Source: Amycolatopsis sp.
GTDB lineage: Bacteria > Actinomycetota > Actinomycetes > Mycobacteriales > Pseudonocardiaceae
Assembly (NCBI RefSeq): GCF_025464955.1
Contig: NZ_JAODNM010000124.1
Location: 124,001-188,000 of the forward strand
Direction of reading: 5' to 3'
Length of the DNA: 64,000 bases
Of this stretch, positions 8,365 through 17,856 are shown piece by piece. Numbering within the stretch: position 1 is the stretch's first letter; every line of letters starts with the position of its first letter. The position numbers and the translations under genes were made by a program. The notes under the pieces were generated by a model. It was given only the letters and a program-made list of their open reading frames with translations. It was not told the origin of the DNA and made no database searches.

Positions 8365-9356
8365 GGCGTCACCTTTCGGACGAAGTCACCGATCTCGTGG
8401 ATGGCTCGGCGAGCCTCCGGCACGAAGTCGGCGCCGGCCTGGAACACGTGCACCTGGCGGTCCCAGACCTGGACTTCGCAGTCAGCGCCCGCCTCGGCGA
8501 GGCGTTCGGCCATCAGTTCCGCGTCAGGCAGGAGAAGCTCGGTGGACCCGACCTGGATCAACGACGGCGGCATGCCGGCCAGCTCACTGTCCACAGGCGA
8601 CAGACGAGGCCCGGTTTCCCCTTCGACGACAACGCGTGCGCTCGTCCGGCTTTCGAGGTCGGCGATGTACCGCAGTACCACCGGCGAGAACAACGGGTCG
8701 TGCCGGACGTTGGGATGCGCGAGTTTGACGCTCGGGTCGAGGTCGGTCAGCGGAGACAACGCGGCGACGCCCGCCGGACGCGGCAAGTCGAGGTCCGCGG
8801 TGGTCAGCGCGACCATGAACGCGAGATAGCCGCCGGCCGAGTCCCCGGCGACGACGATCTCGTGCGCGCCGAAACCTCGGGCGAGCAGCCACCGGTAACC
8901 GTCGATCCCGTCGGACACCGCGGTGGAGATCGGGTTCCCCGGCAGCATCCGATAGTCGACGCTGAGGACGGGCGCGTGTGCGGCGGCCGAAATGCGCGAC
9001 ACCAGACGTCGATGCGTCCGCAGCCCGCAGCAGACAAACCCGCCGCCGTGGAGATACAGGATCGCGCGGCTCAGATCGGTGCCCGGAGCACGCACCCACT
9101 CGGCGCGGCACCCGGCCAACCGGACCGGTTTGCGCTCGGTCCCGGGTATCGCGGGGAGGAAGAGTCCCGCGTAGTCGACCAGCCCGAACGGCCACCGCAC
9201 GCCGGGCAGTCTGGCGCCCGCCGCGAGCACCGGACGGACGAACAACCTCAGCAGAACGGCCAGCGCCCGGCCGCCCAGGCTGCCACCAGGGCGACGCGTT
9301 ATACGGGCTTGACCAGGCTCAACCGCGTCCGCGGACGGTCTCTCCAGTGAGCTCAC
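8361..9356 (-). CDS. Alpha/beta hydrolase, hormone-sensitive-lipase family esterase
   Basis: The 331-residue enzyme carries the HSL oxyanion motif HGGG (103-106) and nucleophile motif GDSAGG (171-176, Ser173). A C-terminal LLLPDAELM segment and a VHVFQ segment likely supply Asp and His. It would hydrolyse carboxylic esters, perhaps the Baeyer-Villiger product of the next gene. The GTG at 9356 has a strong AAGGAGG ribosome site. It is the first gene of the leftward operon, and the operator-like motif at 9400-9413 lies just upstream. Confidence 0.88.
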   Translation of the reverse strand: MSSLERPSADAVEPGQARITRRPGGSLGGRALAVLLRLFVRPVLAAGARLPGVRWPFGLVDYAGLFLPAIPGTERKPVRLAGCRAEWVRAPGTDLSRAILYLHGGGFVCCGLRTHRRLVSRISAAAHAPVLSVDYRMLPGNPISTAVSDGIDGYRWLLARGFGAHEIVVAGDSAGGYLAFMVALTTADLDLPRPAGVAALSPLTDLDPSVKLAHPNVRHDPLFSPVVLRYIADLESRTSARVVVEGETGPRLSPVDSELAGMPPSLIQVGSTELLLPDAELMAERLAEAGADCEVQVWDRQVHVFQAGADFVPEARRAIHEIGDFVRKVTP

Positions 9357-9399
9357 GTCCGCCTCCTTCCCGCCGTTCAGGTAGTCGGCCTGTACAGAA

Positions 9400-9413
9400 T
9401 GATGTGTCAGTCC
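9400..9413. promoter_or_regulatory. Copy 3 of TGAYRYGTCAGTCC motif at operon promoter
   Basis: TGATGTGTCAGTCC is preceded by GAA and lies 44 nt upstream of the esterase GTG, a natural repressor position. It is the best-placed of the three copies. It also lies 131 nt upstream of the divergent mce operon start, so one regulator could control both directions. Confidence 0.5.
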
Positions 9414-9543
9414 CTAAAGTGCCACTATGACCCCCGCCACACTTCGGTCGGCAGATCTGAATGGGTGAAGCCGCGTAACCAAGCTTGCCCACAGTCGTTG
9501 ACGGTGTGTAAACAGGGCGCGACACCCTCAGCGAGGAGGTGCC

Positions 9544-10362
9544 ATGAGTCAGGTCCCGGCCCGAATCGCCACCCTGTGGCGGGAGCGCGTCCTGCAGTCG
9601 TTCATCACCTTCGGACGGGTCCTCGTGCTCTCGCTCGACGCCGTGCGACACATTGTCACCGACATTCCGCGCGGCCGCTTCCCGTGGAAAGAATTCGTCC
9701 GCCAGGCGTGGTTCATCACCGGCGTCTCCGTGGTCCCGACGCTGCTCGTCGCGGTCCCGTTCGGCGTGATCGTGTCGGTGCAGGTCGGCAGCATCTCGCA
9801 GCAGGTCGGCGCGACCTCGTTCATGGGCGCGGCGAACGGGCTCGGCGTCATCCGGCAAGGCGCGCCGATCGTCGTCGCACTGCTGCTGGCCGGCGCGGTC
9901 GGCTCGGCGATCGCCGCGGACCTCGGCGCGCGCACGATCCGCGACGAGATCGACGCGCTGGAAACCATGGGCCTGTCCGCGGTCCAGCGTCTCGTCGCGC
10001 CCCGATTGCTCGCCACGCTCGTTGTCGCGGTGCTGTTGTGCGGGATGGTCGCGTTCACCGGCGTGGTCACCGGATACCTGTTCAACGTGCTGGTCCAGGG
10101 CGGGACACCGGGCAGTTACGTCGCCACGTTCGCGGCGTTCGCGCAGCCGTCCGACCTCGTACTGGCGGAGGTCAAATCGCTGATCTTCGGCGGGATCGTC
10201 GCTGTCGTCGCGTCCTACAAGGGTTTGACGGCGAGTGGCGGGCCGAAGGGCGTGGCGAACGCCGTCAACGCGTCCGTAGTGCTTTCGGTGGTGCTGCTGT
10301 TCGCGGTCAACGTCATCGTCACGCAGCTCTACGCCGTCTTCTTCCCGCAAAGGATCGCGTGA
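9544..10362 (+). CDS. yrbEA: YrbE/MlaE-type permease A of Mce transporter
   Basis: The 272-residue integral membrane protein has several hydrophobic segments and the MlaE-family core (DLGARTIRDEIDALETMG). YrbE permeases pair in the membrane and work with Mce substrate-binding chains and an MceG/MlaF ATPase to import lipids. The ATG has a GAGGAGG site. It heads a nine-gene rightward operon and overlaps yrbEB by one base (TGATG). No ATPase gene is present here; actinobacteria usually encode a shared MceG elsewhere. Confidence 0.93.
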   Translation: MSQVPARIATLWRERVLQSFITFGRVLVLSLDAVRHIVTDIPRGRFPWKEFVRQAWFITGVSVVPTLLVAVPFGVIVSVQVGSISQQVGATSFMGAANGLGVIRQGAPIVVALLLAGAVGSAIAADLGARTIRDEIDALETMGLSAVQRLVAPRLLATLVVAVLLCGMVAFTGVVTGYLFNVLVQGGTPGSYVATFAAFAQPSDLVLAEVKSLIFGGIVAVVASYKGLTASGGPKGVANAVNASVVLSVVLLFAVNVIVTQLYAVFFPQRIA

Positions 10363-11225
10363 TGGCCGTCGGTTCACGGCACAACGCCATCCCGGGTGCG
10401 CGGGTCGCCGGTGAGATCGCCGCGAAGCCGTACCACGGGCTGGTCGGCATGGGCCACCAGATCACCTTCTTCGCCAAGGCGCTCGGCGCGATCCCGTTGA
10501 CCCTGAAGAACTATCGCGCCGAGGTGTTCCGGCTGCTCGCCGACATCAGCTGGGGCAGCGGCGCGGTGATCGTCGGCGGCGGCACGGTCGGCGTGATGGC
10601 GCTGCTCGCGGTGTTCACCGGCGCGTCGGTCGGCATCGAGGGCTACAACGCGCTCGACATCCTGGGCATGGCGCCGCTGACCGGGTTCGTTTCGGCGTAT
10701 GGCAACACCCGCGAGATCGCGCCGCTGATCGCCGCCGTCGCGTTCGCCGTGCAGGCGGGGTGCCGATACACCGCGCAGCTCGGCTCGATGCGGATCTCCG
10801 AGGAGATCGACGCGCTCGAATCGATGTCGATCCGGCCGCTGCCGTATCTGGTGACCACGCGCTTGATCGCCGGGTTCATCGCGATCATTCCGCTGTACAT
10901 GGTCGGGCTCGCCGGGAACTACCTGTCGACGCAGCTGATCCTGAGCAAGTTCTACGGGCAGTCTTCCGGCACCTACCAGCACTATTTCCAGGCCTTCCTG
11001 GTCCCGTCGGACGTGCTGCTGTCGGTCGTCAAAGCGGTGACGTTCGTGGTCATCGCGACCCTGATCCATTGCTACTACGGCTTTTACGCGACCGGCGGCC
11101 CCCAGGGTGTCGGGCTCGCGTCGGGGCGGGCGATCCGCGCGAGCATCGTCGCGATCGTCATCGTCGACATGCTGATGACGCTGGCCTTCTGGGGTTTCGA
11201 CCCGGGGGTGCGAATCTCGGGATGA
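10362..11225 (+). CDS. yrbEB: YrbE/MlaE-type permease B of Mce transporter
   Basis: The 287-residue polytopic protein is the second permease of the pair. It has the conserved segment GSMRISEEIDALESM and about five to six hydrophobic helices. Its start ATG lies in the yrbEA stop and its stop overlaps the mceA start (ATGA). The frame is open far upstream, but that part is a shadow of yrbEA. Confidence 0.93.
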   Translation: MAVGSRHNAIPGARVAGEIAAKPYHGLVGMGHQITFFAKALGAIPLTLKNYRAEVFRLLADISWGSGAVIVGGGTVGVMALLAVFTGASVGIEGYNALDILGMAPLTGFVSAYGNTREIAPLIAAVAFAVQAGCRYTAQLGSMRISEEIDALESMSIRPLPYLVTTRLIAGFIAIIPLYMVGLAGNYLSTQLILSKFYGQSSGTYQHYFQAFLVPSDVLLSVVKAVTFVVIATLIHCYYGFYATGGPQGVGLASGRAIRASIVAIVIVDMLMTLAFWGFDPGVRISG

Positions 11226-12532
11226 GCATGTACTCCGATCCGTCCGGCCGCGGCCCTCGGCCGATCACCCTCGCGGTGCGCGGGATCTGTTACCTGGCCG
11301 TGCTCGCTGTCGCGGTGACGTTGCTGCTGATGCAGTCGCGTGGCGACTTCACGGACGTCTTCCAGGCCACCGCGGTGGTTTCCGACGTCGGCGACGGCCT
11401 GCCGACCGGGTCGGACGTGAAGATGCGCGGAGTGCTCGTCGGGTCCGTCGGCTCGGTGGACTCCCAGGCGGGCACCGCGCACCACGTCCTCGGGCTGAAC
11501 TTGAAACCCGAGTACGCCAACGAAATCCCGGCCTCGGTGAAGGCAAGGATCATCCCGACGAACATCTTCGGCTCGCCTTCGGTCGACCTTGTCCCGGCAC
11601 CGGGGGACGTCAGCTCGTTGGCGTCCGGCGCGGTCATCCCTGGCGACGATTCGACGGAAGCGCTGCAGTTGCAGACCGCGATGACCAAGCTCAAGGACAT
11701 TCTCACCGCGGTCGAACCGGCCAAACTCGACGCCGCTCTGTCGGGGATCGCGCAGGCACTGAGCGGCCGCGGCACGCAGCTCAACAGCATGATCGGCCGG
11801 CTGGACGACTACCTCGGGACGCTCAACCCCCACGCGGCGACGTTCTCTCACGACGTCAGCTCGCTGGCCTCGGCACTGGACACCATCCAGAGCACGGCGC
11901 CCGCGCTGCTGGACACTGTGGACAGTGCGCTGACCACAACAAAGACCATTGTGGACAAACAGCAGCAGCTCGCCGCGTCGCTGGCCGGTGGCGCGACCGC
12001 GGTCGACACGGTCAACGGGTTCCTGTCCGGCAACGTCAACCGGGTCATCTCGATCACGAAAGAACTCCGGCCCGTGGTGCACGTCGTCGCCGGGCAGAGC
12101 GCGCAGATTCCGTTGTCCTTCAAGGCGTTGGGCAGCGGTGCCGCCGCGCTCGCGGAGGCCTTCCCCGGACCGAGCCACAAACTGACCATCGACCTGGTTG
12201 TGTCGCTGTCGCCGTTCAGTCCGTACACCGCCGCGGACTGCCCGCGCTATCCCGGCTTGGCGGGCCCCAACTGCGGGAACCCGGTGCCGCACAACGACAC
12301 CGATCCTCCGCCGCTTCCCCCGCCCGCACCCGCTCCTACCCCCGAACAAGCTCCGGCGCCCGCCCCGGACGTCCCGGCGCCGGTGGTGCAGGGCGGCACA
12401 GTGGGCCCGGTCGGCAGCCAGTCGGAGATCGACCAGCTCAACGCCCTGATCGGCGGTAACAGCTCCGGATCCCTCGCGGACCTGCTGCTCGGCCCGATCC
12501 TGCGCGGGATGACCGTGGTGGTGCCGAAATGA
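11222..12532 (+). CDS. mceA: MCE-family protein MceA
   Basis: The 436-residue chain has one N-terminal membrane segment (about residues 17-36). An MlaD/MCE beta domain follows (about 40-125, with GLPTGSDVKMRGVLVGSV), then a helical region and a Pro/Ala-rich tail after residue 350. MceA-F form a hexameric lipid-conducting assembly in the cell envelope. It overlaps both neighbours by 4 nt. The Pro-rich tail may cross the cell wall layer. Confidence 0.92.
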   Translation: MSMYSDPSGRGPRPITLAVRGICYLAVLAVAVTLLLMQSRGDFTDVFQATAVVSDVGDGLPTGSDVKMRGVLVGSVGSVDSQAGTAHHVLGLNLKPEYANEIPASVKARIIPTNIFGSPSVDLVPAPGDVSSLASGAVIPGDDSTEALQLQTAMTKLKDILTAVEPAKLDAALSGIAQALSGRGTQLNSMIGRLDDYLGTLNPHAATFSHDVSSLASALDTIQSTAPALLDTVDSALTTTKTIVDKQQQLAASLAGGATAVDTVNGFLSGNVNRVISITKELRPVVHVVAGQSAQIPLSFKALGSGAAALAEAFPGPSHKLTIDLVVSLSPFSPYTAADCPRYPGLAGPNCGNPVPHNDTDPPPLPPPAPAPTPEQAPAPAPDVPAPVVQGGTVGPVGSQSEIDQLNALIGGNSSGSLADLLLGPILRGMTVVVPK

Positions 12533-13548
12533 CCAACAGCGTCAAGGGACCTGTCGTCAAGCTCGGCGTGTTCGCGGTCATCTCCATGCTGGCGACGACG
12601 TTGATCTGGACGACCCTGCAGAACACCGTCAGCGGTAGCACTGACACCTACAGCGCCGTGTTCACCGACGCGTCCGGGCTCAAGGAAGGCGACGACGTCC
12701 GCATCGCGGGGGTCAAGGTCGGCCGGATCGAAGGCATGGCACTGGTCGACAACCAGGCGCAGGTGAGTTTCTCCGTCCAGCAGGACCAGCCGATCTTCGA
12801 AAACACCCACGCGCTAATCCGTTACCAGAACCTCGTCGGCCAGCGGTATCTCGCGCTGACGCCCAGTGCCGGCACGGCGAAACCGCTGCCCGACGGCGCC
12901 CGGATCCCGCCCGACCGCACCGAGCCGTCGCTCGACCTCACGGCGTTGCTCAACGGGTTCCAGCCGCTGTTCTCGATGCTCGAACCGGCCGATATCAACA
13001 AGCTGTCCGACAACATCGTGCGTGTCCTGCAGGGCGAAGGCCCGGCGCTGGACAGCCTTCTGTCGCAAAGCGCCGAGCTGACGTCGAATCTGGCCGACCA
13101 CGACCAGGTCATCGGGCAGGTGATCACCAACCTGAGCGCGGTGCTGGAACACCTGTCCGGCAAAGGCGATCAGTTCCACGACCTGATCGGGCAGACGCGG
13201 AAGCTCGTCGACGGACTCGCCACCAACGCCGACCAGATGCTCGGCGCGGCCGACCGGATCGACCAGGTGAGCGGCTCGATCACCGGACTCATCGGCGACA
13301 TCCGCCCCGCGCTGAAGAACGACATCAGCAAGTTCAACCAGGTCGCGGCGCTGTTCCTGCGGGATGGACCGGACGTCGAAGCGACCCTGCAAGGACTCCC
13401 GGCGTTCCTCGGGGGGCTCGCGCGCATCAGCCAGTACGGCTCTTGGTGGAACCTCTACGCCTGCAGCGTCGACATCAACCTAGCGCCGCTGCCGGTCGGG
13501 CTGCTGCCGCAACTGACCGGCAACCAGCACAGCGAGGTGTGCCGATGA
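12529..13548 (+). CDS. mceB: MCE-family protein MceB
   Basis: The 339-residue protein has an N-terminal membrane anchor (about 8-28), an MCE domain with the signature GLKEGDDVRIAGVKVGRI (about residues 50-67) and a long helical region. Its ATG lies inside the mceA stop and its stop overlaps mceC. Role as for the other Mce chains in the lipid-import complex. Confidence 0.92.
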   Translation: MTNSVKGPVVKLGVFAVISMLATTLIWTTLQNTVSGSTDTYSAVFTDASGLKEGDDVRIAGVKVGRIEGMALVDNQAQVSFSVQQDQPIFENTHALIRYQNLVGQRYLALTPSAGTAKPLPDGARIPPDRTEPSLDLTALLNGFQPLFSMLEPADINKLSDNIVRVLQGEGPALDSLLSQSAELTSNLADHDQVIGQVITNLSAVLEHLSGKGDQFHDLIGQTRKLVDGLATNADQMLGAADRIDQVSGSITGLIGDIRPALKNDISKFNQVAALFLRDGPDVEATLQGLPAFLGGLARISQYGSWWNLYACSVDINLAPLPVGLLPQLTGNQHSEVCR

Positions 13549-14528
13549 AACGGCTCAAGGACCGCAATCCGCTGCTGGTCGGGCTCATCGGCGCAGGCGT
13601 GATCGCCGCGCTGGTCGCCGGGTCGGTCGCGTTCGGTTCGCTCGGGCTAGGCGACGCGAGCTACTCGGCGGAGTTCGCCCAGGCCGCCGGACTCCGCACG
13701 GGCGACGAGGTTCGCGTGGCGGGCATGGGCGTCGGCGAGGTCACCAGCACCCGGCTCGACGGCGACCGCGTGCTCGTCACGTTCCACACCACGACAGACG
13801 TCAAGCTCGGCGCGACGACCCACGCCGCGATCAAGCTCGCGACCCTGCTCGGCGGGCGCTACCTGGAGCTGCAGCCGGCGGGCAGCGGCACGTTGCCGGA
13901 CGACCGAATCCCGCTGGTGAACACGTCTGTGCCGTTCGACCTGCAGAACCTCGTCCAGACCGGAACGCCGGCCGTCGAGCAGCTCGACGGCGCGAAGCTG
14001 CGCGAATCGCTGAAGGTCCTGGCCGACGACTTCCGGGGCACGCCGGACACCGCACGCAAAGCACTCGACGGCTTGTCTCGCCTTTCCGACGTCGTCACGC
14101 AGCGACAAGACCAGATCAGCAAGCTGATCTCGAGCGCCGACTCCGTCACGAAGATGCTGGACGACAACAAGGCTCAGCTGTTCACGCTGATGGGACAGGC
14201 CGACGGACTCCTGAAGGAGCTGCTCGACCGGCGGCAGCTGATCACGAACATCCTGAGCGACTTCAAGTCCCTCACCCAGCAACTGCAGGGCCTGCTCAGC
14301 GACAACCGGCCGCAGCTGGAACCGCTGCTGAAGAACGTCGGCGGAATCACCGACCTGCTCCAGCGCAACAACCAGGCCGTCGGCCAGGCGCTGCAGCTGC
14401 TCGCGCCGGCCGGGCGGTACCTCGCGAACTCCGTCGGCGACGGCGGCTACCTCGGGATCTACCTGCCGTACGCGATCCTTCCGGACAACCTCCTGTGCGC
14501 GGCCGGCGCGGTCAAGGGGTGCAAGTGA
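13545..14528 (+). CDS. mceC: MCE-family protein MceC
   Basis: The 327-residue chain has a membrane anchor near residues 10-30, an MCE domain (GLRTGDEVRVAGMGVGEV) and long amphipathic helices likely to build the alpha-helical tube. The ATG at 13545 overlaps the mceB stop; upstream in-frame sequence is a shadow of mceB. It lacks the long Pro-rich tail of MceA. Confidence 0.92.
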   Translation: MKRLKDRNPLLVGLIGAGVIAALVAGSVAFGSLGLGDASYSAEFAQAAGLRTGDEVRVAGMGVGEVTSTRLDGDRVLVTFHTTTDVKLGATTHAAIKLATLLGGRYLELQPAGSGTLPDDRIPLVNTSVPFDLQNLVQTGTPAVEQLDGAKLRESLKVLADDFRGTPDTARKALDGLSRLSDVVTQRQDQISKLISSADSVTKMLDDNKAQLFTLMGQADGLLKELLDRRQLITNILSDFKSLTQQLQGLLSDNRPQLEPLLKNVGGITDLLQRNNQAVGQALQLLAPAGRYLANSVGDGGYLGIYLPYAILPDNLLCAAGAVKGCK

Positions 14529-15595
14529 AGACACCACCAGTCGTCATCCTCGCCTGCCTGGCCGTGGTTTTGAACGCGAGCGGCTGCTCGGCGTGGTCGT
14601 CACCGAAGATGACGATCACCGCGCAGTTCGCGGACTCGGTCGGGCTCTATGTCGGCAACGACGTCGACATGCTGGGCATCCCGGTCGGCTCGGTGACCAA
14701 GATCGAGCCGCACGGCACCGAAGTCACCGTGGAACTGCAGCTTGACGCGGGGACACAGATCCCGGCGAGCGCGTCCGCGGTGACGGTGTCGCCCTCGATC
14801 GTCACTGATCGGCACGTCGAGCTCACGCCGCCTTACCGCGGCGGGCCGTTGCTGCGCGACGGCGATCTCATCCCGCTCGACCGCACGCACACGCCCATCG
14901 AGATCGACCGCGTGATCAAGGCCGTGGACCAACTCGCCGGCGAACTGTCCAAAACGGACGATGGCTCCGCGGTACTGAAAGACGCCACCGGAGTCGCCGC
15001 GGACAACCTCGCGGGCAACGGCGACGAAATCAACAAGACCATCACCGCGTTGTCGGGCGCGGTCGGCTCACTGGCCGACAAACGCGACGCGCTCACCGAC
15101 CTGATCACCAAGGTCGACGCGCTCACCAAGGCCGCCGCCGACAACGACAGCACGATCAAGTCGTTCACCTCCGACCTCACCCAGGCAAGCGGGATCTTCG
15201 CCAACGACGCCCCGGCGCTGGGCGACGCGCTGACGTCGTTGAACAGCCTGCTCGACGAGACCGTCAAGCTGATCAACGACAACCGGACGAGCGCGCAGAA
15301 CACGTTGAAGGGACTGAAAAACACCGCCGGCACGATCACCGCGCACACCCGTGAGCTGGCGGAGTCGGCCGACGTCCTGCCGCTGCTGTTCCAGAACCTC
15401 GCGAACGCGGTCGACCCCGCGACCGGGCAACTTCGGGTGCACATCGACCCTGCCGAGACCCTGCTCGACGGGCAACTCGTCAACGGCCTGTGCCTGCGGA
15501 TCAAGCTCGCGCTACCGGGCTGCGCATCGGGCAAGATCGGCGACTTCGGCCCGGACCTCGGGATGACCGAGTTGTTGCTGGGGGCGGCGAAATGA
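14525..15595 (+). CDS. mceD: MCE-family protein MceD with candidate lipobox
   Basis: The 356-residue product starts at a GTG overlapping the mceC stop. Its signal segment ends with ASGC, so Cys21 is a candidate lipidation site, unusual for position D, where a plain anchor is more common. An MCE domain (GLYVGNDVDMLGIPVGSV) and helices follow. The next chain, MceE, has a clearer lipobox, so two chains of this complex may be lipid-anchored. Confidence 0.9.
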   Translation: MKTPPVVILACLAVVLNASGCSAWSSPKMTITAQFADSVGLYVGNDVDMLGIPVGSVTKIEPHGTEVTVELQLDAGTQIPASASAVTVSPSIVTDRHVELTPPYRGGPLLRDGDLIPLDRTHTPIEIDRVIKAVDQLAGELSKTDDGSAVLKDATGVAADNLAGNGDEINKTITALSGAVGSLADKRDALTDLITKVDALTKAAADNDSTIKSFTSDLTQASGIFANDAPALGDALTSLNSLLDETVKLINDNRTSAQNTLKGLKNTAGTITAHTRELAESADVLPLLFQNLANAVDPATGQLRVHIDPAETLLDGQLVNGLCLRIKLALPGCASGKIGDFGPDLGMTELLLGAAK

Positions 15596-16650
15596 GACGA
15601 CTTGCCGGAACACTCGCGGTCACCGGGATCCTGCTCGCCGGCTGCGGGGTCACCGCGTCGGATCTGCCGCTGCCCGGCAGCGACGTCAGCGGTGAGACGT
15701 ACGAAGTCAACGCGGTGTTCACCGACGCGCTCAACCTGCCGGAGAAGGCGCGCGTGAAGCTCGACGGCGTTGTCGTCGGAACCGTGGAATCCATCAGTGC
15801 CAAGGATTTCACCGCCCGAGTGCGGATGGTCGTGCAGAAGTCCACCCAGCTGCCGCAGGGCACCACCGCGGAGCTGCGGCAGGCCACACCGCTCGGTGAC
15901 GTCTTCGTCGCGCTGCACCGGCCGGCCGGTGGCGCGGGCCCGGCGCTCGCCGCGGGCGCGACGATCGACCTCGGCTCGACCAGCTCCGCGGCGACCGTCG
16001 AGGACACCTTGGCCGCACTGTCCACTTTGATCAACGGCGGTGGGCTGGGTCAGCTCAAAACCATCACCAACGAGGTCAACAAAGCCCTCGACGGTAAGAC
16101 CGACCAGGCCAGGGACCTGATCAACCAACTCGACACCACGGTGAAAACCCTCAACGCGCGGACCGGGGACATCAACCGCATCCTGGCGTCCGCGCGGTCG
16201 CTGACCGCGCTCGCCCAACAGCGTCAGGGCACGATCGACGCGGCGCTGTCGGACATCACGCCGGCGTTGAAGGTCCTGTCCGACCAGACCGGCAAGTTCA
16301 CGGAGGTGCTCAGCAAGGTCGCCGACGCGGGTGACACCGGCGCGCGGGTGCTCGGCGAGACGAGTTCTGACCTCAAGGCGATGCTGAACGACCTCGGCCC
16401 GGTGCTGGACGGGTTCAACGGCCTCAAGGACAACCTCGGCCCGACACTACGAACATTGGTAGTGCTCGGAAAACTGGTCGAAGGCGCGACCAAGGGCGAA
16501 TCCGGCGCCGGCAATGCGCGGTTCGCCGGGATCACGTCGTTGCCGGGCTTCGACGGCCGCATCCCCGGCATCGACGACCTCAACGGCGCGCTGGGCACCG
16601 TGTCGGGGAACATCACCGACCTGATCAAGAAGCTGGGCGGCACACGGTGA
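15592..16650 (+). CDS. mceE: MCE-family lipoprotein MceE
   Basis: The 352-residue protein has a classic lipoprotein signal, ILLAGC with Cys at about residue 18, followed by the MCE domain (NLPEKARVKLDGVVVGTV) and a helical region. In mycobacteria the E chain (LprK type) is the lipoprotein of the complex, which agrees with the position. The start ATG overlaps the mceD stop by 4 nt. Confidence 0.93.
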   Translation: MRRLAGTLAVTGILLAGCGVTASDLPLPGSDVSGETYEVNAVFTDALNLPEKARVKLDGVVVGTVESISAKDFTARVRMVVQKSTQLPQGTTAELRQATPLGDVFVALHRPAGGAGPALAAGATIDLGSTSSAATVEDTLAALSTLINGGGLGQLKTITNEVNKALDGKTDQARDLINQLDTTVKTLNARTGDINRILASARSLTALAQQRQGTIDAALSDITPALKVLSDQTGKFTEVLSKVADAGDTGARVLGETSSDLKAMLNDLGPVLDGFNGLKDNLGPTLRTLVVLGKLVEGATKGESGAGNARFAGITSLPGFDGRIPGIDDLNGALGTVSGNITDLIKKLGGTR

Positions 16651-17846
16651 AAGGCCGGATCGTACTGTCCACAATGGCCTTATTCGGCGTGCTCGTCGTC
16701 GGCGTCGCGTACCTGCTGGTCTACGTCGTCCAGCTCGATCCGACCGCGCGGACGATGACCGTGCACGTCGAGCTGGCGCAGTCCGGCGGACTGCTGGGAC
16801 GGTCGGATGTGACGTATCGCGGCTACCGGATCGGGAACGTCCAACAGATCCTGCTGCGGCCCGGCGGGGTCGGGGTCGACGTCGAGATCGCCGCGGGCAC
16901 GCAGATCCCGGTCGACACCGACGTCGTCGTCGCGAGTCTGTCGGCCGCGGGCGAGCAGTACCTGGACTTTCGCCCGCGCACGGACTCCGGCCCGTACCTC
17001 GCCGACGGCGCTGTGATCCCGGAGAAGCAAACCACGACGCCCGTTCCGTTCGCGCAGCTGCTCGCGCACGTCAGCACGCTGGCCGCGCAGGTCGACCCGA
17101 AGAAGCTCTCGGTGGTCGTCGACGAGCTGGCGAAGGCGTTCCACGGCACCGGGCCGGCGTTGGAGAAGATCCTCGACGGCGGTGACTTCCTGCTCGCCGG
17201 GCTGCAGGGCGTGCTGCCGCAGACGGTGAGCATCCTCAAGCACTCGTCGATCACGCTGGACACCGTCGTCTCACTCAAGGGCGATCTGACGCAGTTGGGC
17301 AGCTCGGGGACGTCGTTGGGTGAGCAGCTCAAGAAGTCCGACCCGGAAATCCGGGCACTGCTGGACAAGAGCCCAGGTGCGTTCGATCTGGTGGACAGCC
17401 TGATCAAGGAGAACCAGCCGACCATGGCCGCGCTGCTCGGCGATCTGAGCACGGTCAGCGAGCTGGTCAGCGTGCGCGTGCCCGCGATCAGCGCGTTCCT
17501 GCCCGCGCTCGCCGATGCCGGGAACGCGTTGACCATGGTCGTCCGCAACGGCGCGGCGCAGACGCTCGTCGACATCTACCCGCGGCCGTCGTGCGACTAC
17601 GACACCCCGCGGCGGCCGCCGACCATCGGTGGCAGCCCGCCGCCGCTGCTCAACGTGCACTGCACGGACGCCGACCCGACCGTGCAGCAACGCGGCGCCG
17701 GCAACGCGCCGCGTCCGCCCGGAGACGACACGGCGGGCCCGCCGCCCGGGTCGACGGGCCACGAACGCGCCGGTCTGCCCGCCGGGTCGACCGCGACGAG
17801 CCCGCCGGAGTGGCTCGCCCAGTACTTGAAGTCGATCGGCCAGTGA
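16647..17846 (+). CDS. mceF: MCE-family protein MceF
   Basis: The 399-residue chain starts at GTG 16647, overlapping mceE. It has an N-terminal membrane segment (about 7-27), an MCE domain (GGLLGRSDVTYRGYRIGNV), a helical part and a Pro/Gly-rich C-terminus with two Cys residues (CDYDTP and NVHCTD), a feature often seen in MceF. It completes the A-F set, so the transporter chains look intact. Confidence 0.92.
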   Translation: MKGRIVLSTMALFGVLVVGVAYLLVYVVQLDPTARTMTVHVELAQSGGLLGRSDVTYRGYRIGNVQQILLRPGGVGVDVEIAAGTQIPVDTDVVVASLSAAGEQYLDFRPRTDSGPYLADGAVIPEKQTTTPVPFAQLLAHVSTLAAQVDPKKLSVVVDELAKAFHGTGPALEKILDGGDFLLAGLQGVLPQTVSILKHSSITLDTVVSLKGDLTQLGSSGTSLGEQLKKSDPEIRALLDKSPGAFDLVDSLIKENQPTMAALLGDLSTVSELVSVRVPAISAFLPALADAGNALTMVVRNGAAQTLVDIYPRPSCDYDTPRRPPTIGGSPPPLLNVHCTDADPTVQQRGAGNAPRPPGDDTAGPPPGSTGHERAGLPAGSTATSPPEWLAQYLKSIGQ

Positions 17847-17856
17847 GGAGAGTTCC

